NCBI GenBank assembly: GCA_003508835.1
Contig: PUFA01000084.1
Span: 3,410,001-3,474,000 of the forward strand
Direction of reading: 5' to 3'
From: Eonycteris spelaea
Lineage: Eukaryota > Chordata > Mammalia > Chiroptera > Pteropodidae
Length of the DNA stretch: 64,000 bases
In this document: one piece after another, positions 55,623-64,000 of the stretch
Numbering within the stretch: the first letter of the stretch is position 1
How the letters are laid out: each line of letters opens with the position of its first letter
The notes under the pieces: model-generated
Database searches by the model: none
What the model was told of the DNA's origin: nothing
The model's input: only the letters and a program-made list of their open reading frames with translations
Made by a program: the position numbers and the translations under genes

Positions 55623-56428
55623 GCTGGGAATAGGAATGCTTTTTGCAGTCTTCTGCTTGTTGGTTAGTTGGGATTTTTTCCCCCCAGAGTTCTCAAAGTT
55701 TTATTTCTTCCTTTTTTCTTTTTCCTCCTGAAGAGTTTCCCACCTCTAAACTGTGCTGGCTTGGTCCCAGTATCAATGTCAGACAAACAGCAGATATCCC
55801 AAAGGCAAGTTGTATTAGTTGTGTTTTAATAACTGAGCATCATCTTGAGGTGTTTACTCTTCAATTCCAAAAAATTCATTTCCTTTTTTAAGATATTTCA
55901 TTTAGGTAACAGTATTAGCTTGGTATTGGGCTATGGTTCAAAAGCCCCTGCTTACACTATTGTCTTTAAGTTCCAAATCTCTACTAAGAAAACTCTTCTT
56001 TAGGCCTTGCTTTCTGCATTATTGTCTGTTTACTAGTTACAGAGAAATGATGAGTACCATGATACCCCTAACACTCTTAACATCCTGTTCTTCTTTCTTT
56101 GCTGATTTTCCATTGATAAAATCAAATTCTCTCCATTACTCCCTGGGTGAGAAAAAGGAATTTTAAACTCCTTGCAGTGGAAAGCTACTTCCTGTTTGAA
56201 ATCCAATTGCTGACAAAGATTTCTACCTTTCAGATTATCATGAAGTTTCCTGTGTAAGCCTATTACAAATGTCCATGAGGCAGTCAAAGCAAACTGTTAC
56301 TGTCATGAGGGGGAAAAAAAGTTCTATGGGTTTAGCAGAGAGTCTTGAAATTATCTCTCCTCAAATAATTTTTGATCACTCCAAAAATTAAATTTCTGTG
56401 CAGATGACATAAATGATATAGAGTTTAA
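55623..56428. other. Unique noncoding DNA
   Basis: Three short ORFs on both strands (55643-56287) overlap without recognisable domains. No repeat identified. Confidence 0.4.
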
Positions 56429-56450
56429 CAGAGAGAGAGAGAGAGAGAGA
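56429..56450. repeat. (GA)n microsatellite
   Basis: About 11 AG units. Confidence 0.9.
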
Positions 56451-56589
56451 TCATATCCTGTTGCATTTTTAAGAAGGAAATGGTTTTAGTGCTGAACTTT
56501 AATGGATAGGCTGTGTGATTTTGAACACTGACTGTATAGAAAAGAAATTACTGCTAGAAGGAAAGGCAAAGACAAGGTAGAGAGGGGAG

Positions 56590-56790
56590 GGAAGCATGAA
56601 GTTTAATAAAATGTGGCCGCAAGATCTGTGTGGAGAAGTGGTAGAAGGTAGAATAGAAAGCTGTGTTTAGGTTATCGCGTGGAGGGGCTTGTGTGAAGGA
56701 CTGAGGGTCTGTTTTTACTTAGCTAAGCAACAGGTGCAAAGCAGAAAAAGCATTGTATAGAAGTAGCACTCTCTATGTTCTCTGGTTAGG
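56590..56790 (-). repeat. L2-like fragment
   Basis: 'gtggaggggcttgtgtgaag' 'gactgagggtctgttttt' resembles antisense L2 (gggccttgtgtgcca...ggagtttggactttatt). Confidence 0.4.
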
Positions 56791-57609
56791 AATAGAAAAC
56801 TTCATATGAGAGGTTGGGTCTTTGTAATGATCCTTGATTATTCACATGGAGTGTGAAGGCATTCTGCCCAGGTGACAGAATATTGTCCCCAAAGAGGTAG
56901 ACATATGAATGTACGAGGTACAGGTACAGTTGAGAATTTTAAAACAAGTGGTTTCAACCACCTATATGCTTCTCCATGCTTGATGTGTTGTAGGTCTTTC
57001 TTATTGTGAGGCAGAAAGATGATGGCTAAGCAAGACGCAAAAATCTCAGCACCCCCAAAGGCGAGACACAGGAGTTATGTGTAATAGGATGGGGTGGTGA
57101 CTGCCAACATCTATTTCTGAGTCATTAAATGTGACTGTGTCTTGGAGTTCCCTGATATGCCTCATAGGATGCATATCAATGGTCTAGTCCACTCCTATGT
57201 TTTCATCATATTTACTCTATTTTCCATTCCCTGTCACCTTCTGTCTCCCTGGTACAATTTCCCCTGCTTGTGGGACTTTGATTTTTTTTTTTAATCACCT
57301 CATTTTTATTTTGGCCTTATATGACCCTAATTCTGTGTCTATAATGAGGCCATGATAATTCATGCTGTGAGCTTATGAATTTTTTTAAGCATGGAGACAG
57401 GTCATGAGACACAGCAAAGGGATGTTTCTTTCCTCCCACAGCTGCTGCTCTAAAGGTCTGACCAGTTTCCTCTCTCATTGCCATTGCAAGCTTCCCAGAG
57501 AAATGAGTGGCCAGATCTGTGTCTGGGTTACAGGCAGGAGGAGGGCAGGGCAGGGATAGAAAAGGCCGAGGATGGGAGGAAGGAAGGTGAGAAGTGGGGC
57601 TGGTGGGCG
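56791..57609. other. Unique noncoding DNA
   Basis: 57450-57610 is GC-richer (GGAGGAGGGCAGGGCAGGG-like purine tract) and produces two overlapping minus ORFs (57317-57699), proline-rich only because of that tract. No splice-bounded exon is found. Confidence 0.4.
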
Positions 57610-57872
57610 GTGCCACTCAACATAGTGAAATGACATATGCTTTGTCACCAAGTGGCAGAGGCCAACAATTTGCATGACATGATTAGTACAAGAAAGCAAA
57701 TTAAACAGTTATTAAAGAGAGTTAATCAATTGGTACCTGGCAGTAGGCTGTGAGATCTGTCAGTCTCCTTTATTAATTGAAGAAATGCCTTCAGGGGACC
57801 CCTTTCTAAGTATGCTTACTTAATTACACTGAAGGCCTAATCTCTTAACAGTTAACCTATCACTATTATTAG
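57610..57872. promoter_or_regulatory. Candidate conserved noncoding element
   Basis: Repeat-free block with dense homeodomain-type ATTA/TAAT cores (GTTAATCAATTGG, TTATTAATTGAAG, CTTAATTACACT), a TTTGCATGAC octamer-like site and CAATTTGCATG. It looks like a developmental enhancer, but conservation is not tested. Confidence 0.3.
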
Positions 57873-57883
57873 CAGTAATACAA

Positions 57884-57906
57884 TAACAACAACAACAACA
57901 ATAATA
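57884..57906. repeat. (CAA)n microsatellite
   Basis: Short array of CAA/AAT units. Confidence 0.85.
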
Positions 57907-57953
57907 GTAGCAGATATTTCTCTGGAATGGTAAGTCTTAAAGGGTATATTACG

Positions 57954-57966
57954 ACTACTACTACTG

Positions 57967-58011
<45 letters not shown>

Positions 58012-58025
58012 TTACTACTACTACT
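57954..58025. repeat. (ACT)n trinucleotide microsatellite
   Basis: About 24 ACT/CTA units with GCT and ATT interruptions. It is the reverse complement of the motif in the (AGT)n array at 38158-38239. The Val/Leu-repeat ORF on the minus strand is its translation. Confidence 0.95.
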
Positions 58026-58759
58026 GTTGTTATTAGTGTGAGAAATCCATATCTCTCATGCTGGGCTCTAATTACCATTTTTATGAGTACTTAGGCAAAA
58101 GAATTTGTTTATGAAGGGACTTTTTCCCTCTCTACATCACTACTCAGAAGCTTAAATTTTTATAAGGGAGGCATGCTAGACTGAGAAGAGGGTAACATAT
58201 GTCATCAGTGGAATACTGCATTCTCAAATAATGAGCAACGTAGCTGCAATATCACTGAACACTTGATGACATATAAACATGAGTTTTGAGGTTTTTAAAA
58301 ATTTATTTCAGCCAAGCATCAGCTGGGCAATGACTAATTATATTGTGGCAGAGATTTTAGCAACAAATAAGAAATCAGACTGGTTCTTTATGGTTCCTTC
58401 TAACTCTGAAAATCAACAATTCTGTTTGATGATGGCATAAGAAGAATTCTCAAATGATCGAGAAAAAGCTGTGTCAATTCTGGAAAAAAATAGCACTGCT
58501 AGATTCCTGCTTCAAATCATTATAAGGAGAACTTCTTTAAATGAGCTTCCTAACCTTTGGCCGGTGAGGGCAACATCGGGAACACCACCTTCATCCATCA
58601 AACCTAACGTTTGGGTTAAGAAAGAAAGTTAAGGATTACTCTCCTGTGAACATCTGTGAACATCTCAGGTAGAATACAGATATTAGATATGCCCAGCAAT
58701 CAGTTGAGAGTTAACTCCTAGCAGCTGAAGTTCAGAGACGACTGAAAAGTTTTAGAGAG

Positions 58760-58761
<2 letters not shown>
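58026..58761. other. Unique noncoding DNA
   Basis: Nothing recognised. 'gtgaacatctgtgaacatct' at 58646-58665 is a 10-bp tandem duplication. Confidence 0.4.
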
Positions 58762-58815
<54 letters not shown>

Positions 58816-58826
58816 AGAGATGCGTG

Positions 58827-58860
<34 letters not shown>
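58762..58860. repeat. (GT)26 - 16-nt spacer - (AC)n inverted pair
   Basis: (GT)26 at 58762-58813, spacer 58814-58829 (TAAGAGATGCGTGCAT), then (AC)n at 58830-58860. The two arrays are reverse complements and can pair as a roughly 31-bp stem. Overlapping ORFs on both strands are repeat translations. Confidence 0.95.
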
Positions 58861-58861
<1 letters not shown>

Positions 58862-58974
58862 TCCCCTTTTTGTCCTCTATTATTTTCTCCCTATTTGCCT
58901 CCAAGATAGTTTCTGCACCCCATTCATGAGACACTTTCTTTCTTTGCCCTTTCTCAGTGGACAGAGGCACCTTC

Positions 58975-59165
58975 TAGACCAATGTTTCTCAACTTTGTCT
59001 CAACTTCAGTGTGTCTGCGGTTGCTGGTGGGATTTTACTTAATATAGCTTCTAATTCAATACATCTGGGGTAGATCTTGATATTATGAATTTCTAACAAA
59101 CTCTTAGGTGATAGAGATGCTGCTGCTCAGTGAACCACACTTGGAGTAGAAAGGCTCTAAACCAG
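58975..59165 (+). mobile_element. MER5A-type hAT-Charlie DNA transposon
   Basis: 'accaatgtttctcaactttg', 'caatacatctggggtagatc', 'tattatgaatttctaacaaa', 'ctcttaggtgatagagatgc', 'tgctgctcagtgaaccacac', 'ttggagtagaaaggc' match MER5A from end to end. No transposase gene. Confidence 0.9.
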
Positions 59166-60039
59166 CCTACTTATTTTACTTTGTCCTTTCTACAGGGTGA
59201 CTAAAGAACAACATAATATTCTTCCTCTCTCTCCTGGCCTACACCAGAAGTAGAGTAAGAGGGGCAGCTGCATGGCTGAGTATAAAAAATTTATAACAGG
59301 AGGAGACAACAGTAAATTAGGGCACCAGACCCTCTCTCTTGCCTTACAGGTATGCTCACTTGTGGTGGCCAGAGGCAGAGAACAATTCAGAATCTTATCA
59401 GTTCAGTCACCAAATTTGCTGGTAAAAGTGGATTAAAGTTCTAAAGACTTGAGATTCTATAAACCCGTACTTAAAAAGCCATACTGGTCAGAGATCTCAA
59501 GCCCGTGCTTTCTTATGCTATTTAGAAACAATTCTCACAAAACCCTTACTATCAACTTAGAGGAATTTGACAGTTGTGGTATGTTCTTTATAATTTTATT
59601 TTCATATCATCTTATAGTTCTTTGCAAGGTACACTAAAAACTGTGAAGAAATGGAGAAACAAATATTGAAAAGGGGAAGAAAAGTTGTGCCACTTAGACT
59701 GAAATTGCCACTCAGAATATGAGGAGGGGTAAGAGATGAAGAATTAGATTCCAGAAATTCAGGGATGGTAATCCTCCTGTTTATAGTGAAAATCTATCAT
59801 GATAACTCAGAGGAAAAAGATGGAAACAAGGAATACAGAAGGTTGGAGAAAGTTCCTGGGGCATTAGAATCAAAGACAGATTCTAAAGGGATGATAGAGA
59901 GAAGAAGATTTCAAAGAGAGTACCATGTGCTTTGCTTGATTATGGTCAATTTGATAACTTGTCTGATAAAAAAGTGACCAGGATAAAGAAATAAGTTCCT
60001 ATTTCAAATGAATGTTTCTACACATAAAATTCTATTTCA
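59166..60039. other. Unique noncoding DNA
   Basis: Two short plus ORFs (59449-59637, 59765-59977) without domain. No repeat recognised. Confidence 0.4.
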
Positions 60040-60166
60040 GTAAAATACATGGAGGGCAAGAGGTTCATCTTAATATTTCGGTCCCCAGAACCTAACATAG
60101 TGCTTGGCACATAATAAATACCAAATAAATGTTTGTGAAATGTAAGGATGGATAAATGAATGGTAA
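60040..60166 (+). repeat. L2 LINE 3' terminus
   Basis: 'ggtccccagaacctaacata' 'gtgcttggcacataataaat' 'accaaataaatgtttgtgaa' is a well preserved L2 end. Confidence 0.85.
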
Positions 60167-60261
60167 TATGCCATCTAAATTTTTAGCTATGATCAAATCC
60201 CAATGTGTTGAGCATTATTTAAGATGCAAACATTGAACAGGTACTTGCTATTATCATAGAG

Positions 60262-60318
60262 AATGATAGATAGATGATAGATAGATAGATAGATTATAGA
60301 TGATAGATAGATAATCTA
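60262..60318. repeat. (GATA)n microsatellite
   Basis: GATA/GATAGAT units with ATTATA interruptions. Confidence 0.9.
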
Positions 60319-60469
60319 TATAACAGAATTTAATCTATGTCTTGATTTGTTAAGAGTGGGGGCAAACAAAAGAGTTAGGATAAAGTGAAGAAGGTGTGGT
60401 GTAAAGAAAAAGAGATATTCATATTAAATATCTTATCATGAATAAAAATTCAAACAACAATAACAAAAA

Positions 60470-60645
60470 CAGGGCAGAAAAAAACTTTTGGAAGTGATGG
60501 ATATTTTGTTACCTTGATTGTGGTGATGTTTTATGAGTGTATACATATCTCCAAACTTATTAGGTTATATATATATATTAAGTAGGCCCAGTATTTTTAA
60601 TATATCATCTATACCTCCATAAAACTGTTAACACAGACATATAAC
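60470..60645 (+). mobile_element. L1 3'UTR end, 5'-truncated
   Basis: 'aaacttttggaagtgatgga' 'tattttgttaccttgattgt' 'ggtgatgttttatgagtgta' 'tacatatctccaaacttatt' ... 'atctatacctccataaaact' 'gttaa' is the L1MA/MB-type 3' end. The tail merges into an ACACAT-rich tract to about 60685. Confidence 0.85.
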
Positions 60646-60690
60646 ATACACAAACACACACACACATACACAAATGCACGCACAATAATA
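60646..60690. repeat. CA-rich tail-derived low complexity
   Basis: Irregular ACA/CACACAT units at the L1 tail position, followed by AATAATAAT. Confidence 0.8.
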
Positions 60691-62019
60691 ATACACGAGA
60701 GAAATGTATGAAGAATTCACACCAGGAAAAAGTTTGGCTCAGATACTTATTCCTTTACTATTGGTGCTTTATTAATGATCATAGCCATCAGGAACTAGAA
60801 AAGAAAGAAGCTTCTCTTGTGGAAATAACAAGGAAGGGAATAACATTTGGCCTGCTACTTCTTTTTTGAGGGAGAAGAAACTTCCCAAGTTATCAACTTT
60901 CAAAAACTTTTGGTGTGTGTGTGTGTAACACATTTCGGTTTAAATGCAGAGTAGAGGTTGATCATTATAAATTGAATGACATTTGTGAGAGGGACCAAGA
61001 GAAGGGCTTCTGAGGAGACTCACCAAATCTTCCACAGGACATCAAATTTGGATTTACATCCTGAAAGAAGATGCAGGTGACCTTATAACCAAAATATCTT
61101 TAGATCTTTTCATGTGTTGTCTATTATCTTTCTCTAAGTTTCTGTTTTCCTGTATTTCTTTGAATCTCGTACCAAGAAAATTTCTTGAATACCATTTCAA
61201 TAATCTCTCCAATAACCTTGTTTTCCTAATCCATCCAGTTAGTTATGTTCATAAAGATATTTTTGAAAATAAGGCCCACATCATCCTGACTGCCAACCTT
61301 CTCTTTTCAATGTTATTCAAGCCCAGCACAGGTCCTTAGCATGGGGCCCCTTCTGAGGTGGCTTTGAGTGAGGTCTCAGCAAACACATTTGATTGCTTAA
61401 GGGAACAGGGTTAATTGCCAGCCTCAATGCTTACACACACAGAAGGCAAGCGTGCTTCACCAGCTCACAAATACATGAAAATCAAATTACCCAGCCAGCA
61501 GGCTAGATGTCATTTGGGGTTTTATCTTCCTTTTTCTAATGTACATGAACAAATGGAAGGTTTAAAGATGTTACGGTTGGCTCACATTGAACATATTCTT
61601 TTTTTGATTCCAGAGTGATTTTAGCTTCATCTTTAAAATTTGTTGTTTGTTTCATTTTCTTTGTTTGCAGGCTTGGAGAATTAGTCATTTTCTCAAAGAA
61701 AATCAGATAGTGGGCATAAATCATTTGATCTTTAGGTCATTCATTTTAAATTGTCTCAAAGTTCTGCTCACTTCCTAAAGTTCTTATCATCTAGTGACTG
61801 AGGAAAGAATGAATGGCTATTGTCTTCTTGTAGATAGACAGCTATTCACATTTAAAACCCCACCAGACATGTAATTATACATCATCTCCTTCCTGGTGCC
61901 TCTACCAAGAATGCAGAGACAGAAGCTGTTTCAAATGAGGCGATGAAAAAGGGCCAGGGTACCACATTCAGAGAGCTACATCCAGCTGTCTTAGCTTACA
62001 AAGGAAAAAAGTGCTTTCA
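60691..62019. other. Unique noncoding DNA
   Basis: (GT)n short run at 60912-60926. ORFs at 61112-61339, 61415-61618 and 61536-61724 carry no domain. A 3' splice-like 'tttctttgtttgcag' ends at 61671, with no paired exon recognised. Confidence 0.4.
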
Positions 62020-63354
62020 TCAGAACTTACCTAGCCAGTAGGCACTATATATGAAAGAAAGGGCTGAATAATTTACTGATTTCTTAACAAGACAGTTCTA
62101 AAAAAAGTGACATAAAGAATAAAATAGTAGGGATGTACATCAACTAGTTGGGAAATTATAATGATTTAGATTATCATGGCATCTACAAAAGCCACATCAC
62201 CTCCTCGGGCCAAATGTTAAGCCTTTTTTCAAAGGCAGAGTGAGGAAAATAATAATTCTGTCCACCAAGTTTCGTTTTGTTTTATTTTGTTTTTGAGGTA
62301 GGGGAAATTAAATAATATTAGCTCAGTGACTTGAATGTAGCAAGCATATTTTCATACCAAACATACTACATTAAGTAGTTATTAAACTGGCCTTCCATTT
62401 TTAACTGTACAAAGACATAGAATTATCAATTAGAACTTCAGATGTTTGTGATAATGAGTTTTATCACATTGAGTTTATATTCCAATTTGAAATAAAGATA
62501 GGTAATGTTTTAACTAAATTTTTACTTTGGGCTGGATATGCCAAAGTGGCCTTTTTCTAATCCATATACATAGGACATTTTTAAAAGGGCTCTCGTTTGC
62601 TTTTCAAAACACCACTGCTACTTCAACATCCCCGGCCACATGAATTACAGCAGGTCCTCCAATCGGCTGATGGGGCAGGACAACACAACGGGCTTCAGCT
62701 GTCTTCTCTGCTCCAAAAACCCAAAAGGTCCTGGAAATAATGAAGCTCCATAGCATTGAGAGTATGAGCTGACAGAGAGGAGGTGACCCCTAATTCTTAG
62801 CCTCTATCCACACAAGGGGCTGTGGATAAAATAGTGGAGCACAGGATTCAGTCCTTGACTGTCACTGGTGTCAGAGACAGCTCTTCTTGTGAGATGAACT
62901 CTCAGCAGCCTATGACTGGAGCCTCAAACCCCAACTCGCACACGATGAAGGCATCAGCAGGGCTAGTATGAAGATGGGGGACTTTGAGTTTGAGCCCAAC
63001 TCAGAACATGTTCTTAGAAGAAGCCAGGCATACAGGTTACCAGCATCTGAGAGAAAAAGCTTCCACACCTATATCTGTCTGCCCATGGTTCTCAAGAGCA
63101 GTATTTCTTTTTTATAGTGTATACTTTTTTCTTCCTTACAACTTTTAAGTTGTATGTCTCCAGGCATACAGAAAACATTTCAAAGCTCTGTGCATTGAGA
63201 AACATATGGGTGTAGAAGCCTTAATGAGAAGGCAAGCCTGTCCTCTCCAGCTCTCACCATTTCCTAGGAGAAACAGACTTGCATTAATATGCAAGACCAA
63301 TGTGAAGGACTCTAGTAAGTTACATCCGAAGTGCAGAGGGGGAAGGGATTCTTA
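62020..63354. other. Unique noncoding DNA
   Basis: 62600-63000 is somewhat GC-richer with a few CpGs but no exon, promoter or repeat recognised. A minus-strand donor-like CTAG|GTAAGT lies at about 62025-62035 without a convincing acceptor. Confidence 0.4.
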
Positions 63355-63638
63355 GCTCTACCAGTGGGGGCCAATGGTCAGGAATGGCATCAAAGAGGAG
63401 GTGTTATCTAAAACGTGGCTGAGAAGTTTACAAGGAAGGTGAAGAGAGGTGGTGAATATAGCACATTTAGATGCATGGGATATTTGCAGAACTTCTAGTA
63501 ATCTGGTATGTTTCCACTGTATGCTGCTTGTGGTGATATTTCTGGAGGTAAATGCTATCAAAGAGGTGGAGATCTGGTTAGGAAAGACTTTGCAAACAAT
63601 GTTATATAATTTATACTTATCCAAATGATAAAATAGGA
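63355..63638 (-). repeat. L2/CR1-like fragment
   Basis: 'ggaggtgttatctaaaacgt' 'ggctgagaa' and 'aggaaagactttgcaaacaa' resemble antisense L2 (gaggtgacatttgagctgag ... gggccttgtaggccatgg). Diverged. The minus ORF 63358-63624 (88 codons) lies inside it and shows no RT motif. Confidence 0.4.
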
Positions 63639-63639
63639 T

Positions 63640-64000
63640 AGGCTGAATTGTGTTCCCCTCAAATTATATATTAAAGCCTTAACCCCCAGTACTTCAGAAT
63701 GTGACTGTATTTGAAGATGGGGCCTTTAAAAAGGTGATTAAGTGAAAATGAGGCTGTTAGGGTGGACCCTAATCCAATCTGACTGCGTCCTTATAAGAAA
63801 TTTGAACACACAGAGATGCTAGAGATGTTTATACTCAGGAAAGATCACGTGAGAACACAGTGAAAATGCAGCTTCTCTCCAAGCTTAGGAGAGAGGTCTC
63901 AGAAGAAAAAGAAACCAAACCTTGATCTTGGACTTCTAGTCTCTAGAACTGTGAGAAAATGTTACTTAAATCACCCAGTTTGTATTTTGTGATCACAGCC
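63640..64000 (+). mobile_element. MLT1-type MaLR LTR, cut by window end
   Basis: 'aggctgaattgtgttcccct', 'aatgtgactgtatttgaaga', 'tggggcctttaaaaaggtga', 'gggtggaccctaatccaatc', 'cttataagaaatttgaacac', 'accttgatcttggacttcta', 'gaactgtgagaaaatgttac' follow the LTR in order. Only its last 20-30 bases are likely missing. Confidence 0.85.

Noticed and set aside
57317..57616. 99-codon proline-rich minus ORF
   Set aside because: The proline-rich start is the translation of a GGAGG/GGGCAGGG purine tract; the overlapping 74-codon frame shows the same composition effect.
1..64000. Search for tRNA, rRNA, U6, 7SK, Y RNA, snoRNA or known miRNA genes
   Set aside because: No stretch showed the diagnostic internal boxes or mature sequences I know; a covariance-model scan would be needed to exclude diverged copies.
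1..64000. Bacterial, phage or organellar features (operons, ribosome binding sites, origins, attachment sites)
   Set aside because: The repeat content is entirely mammalian nuclear, and no long ORFs or operon-like spacing exist.

Overview
This is nuclear DNA from a placental mammal. It is AT-rich and CpG-poor, has no open reading frame with protein-family character, and is built on the usual mammalian background of MIR and L2 fragments, L1 pieces, MaLR (MLT1-type) LTRs, MER5A-type hAT relics, an ERVL provirus and many microsatellites. There are no Alu, rodent B1/B2, carnivore SINEC, ruminant Bov-tA or vespertilionid VES copies. Two L1 3' ends (10.7-11.1 kb and 33.64-33.80 kb) have a 3'UTR type that I associate from memory with bats. 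My best inference is therefore a non-primate, non-rodent laurasiatherian, possibly a bat with few recent SINEs. That part is uncertain.

No protein-coding gene, rRNA, tRNA, CRISPR array or bacterial-type operon can be supported. The window reads as a gene desert or the inside of a very long intron. The short ORFs are chance frames, repeat pieces or microsatellite translations.

Layout: 0-6 kb is mostly unique AT-rich DNA with a striking recursive-splice-like motif at 683-711. 6-13.4 kb holds a MIR/L2 cluster and an L1 3' end with an intact 11-bp target-site duplication. 13.44-17.99 kb is a decayed ERVL (class III) provirus on the minus strand with an LTR at each end. 17.99-20.1 kb is largely unique. 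20.16-22.42 kb is a plus-strand L1 ORF2/3'UTR relic split by a minus-strand MLT1 LTR. 22.4-27.1 kb is largely unique with enhancer-like blocks. 27.1-34.9 kb has an old minus-strand L1, L2s, MIRs and a short bat-type L1 end. 34.9-42.9 kb is unique DNA, an (AGT)n array, L2/MIR and another minus-strand L1. 42.95-43.43 kb is a nearly complete MLT1 LTR. 44-51 kb is mostly unique with scattered MIR/L2. 51-60.7 kb is rich in microsatellites (GA/GT, CTA, and a long GT...AC inverted pair), with MER5A relics and an L1 3' end. 60.7-63.4 kb is unique. The window ends inside an MLT1 LTR that starts near 63.64 kb.

No genes act together here. The most interesting items are regulatory or structural: the recursive splice site candidate, two candidate cassette exons, several stretches that look like conserved noncoding elements, and sequences able to form cruciform or Z-DNA. 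I found no convincing previously undescribed biological system. All repeat family names are by eye and need RepeatMasker; boundaries are good to roughly 10-30 bases unless a target duplication fixes them.
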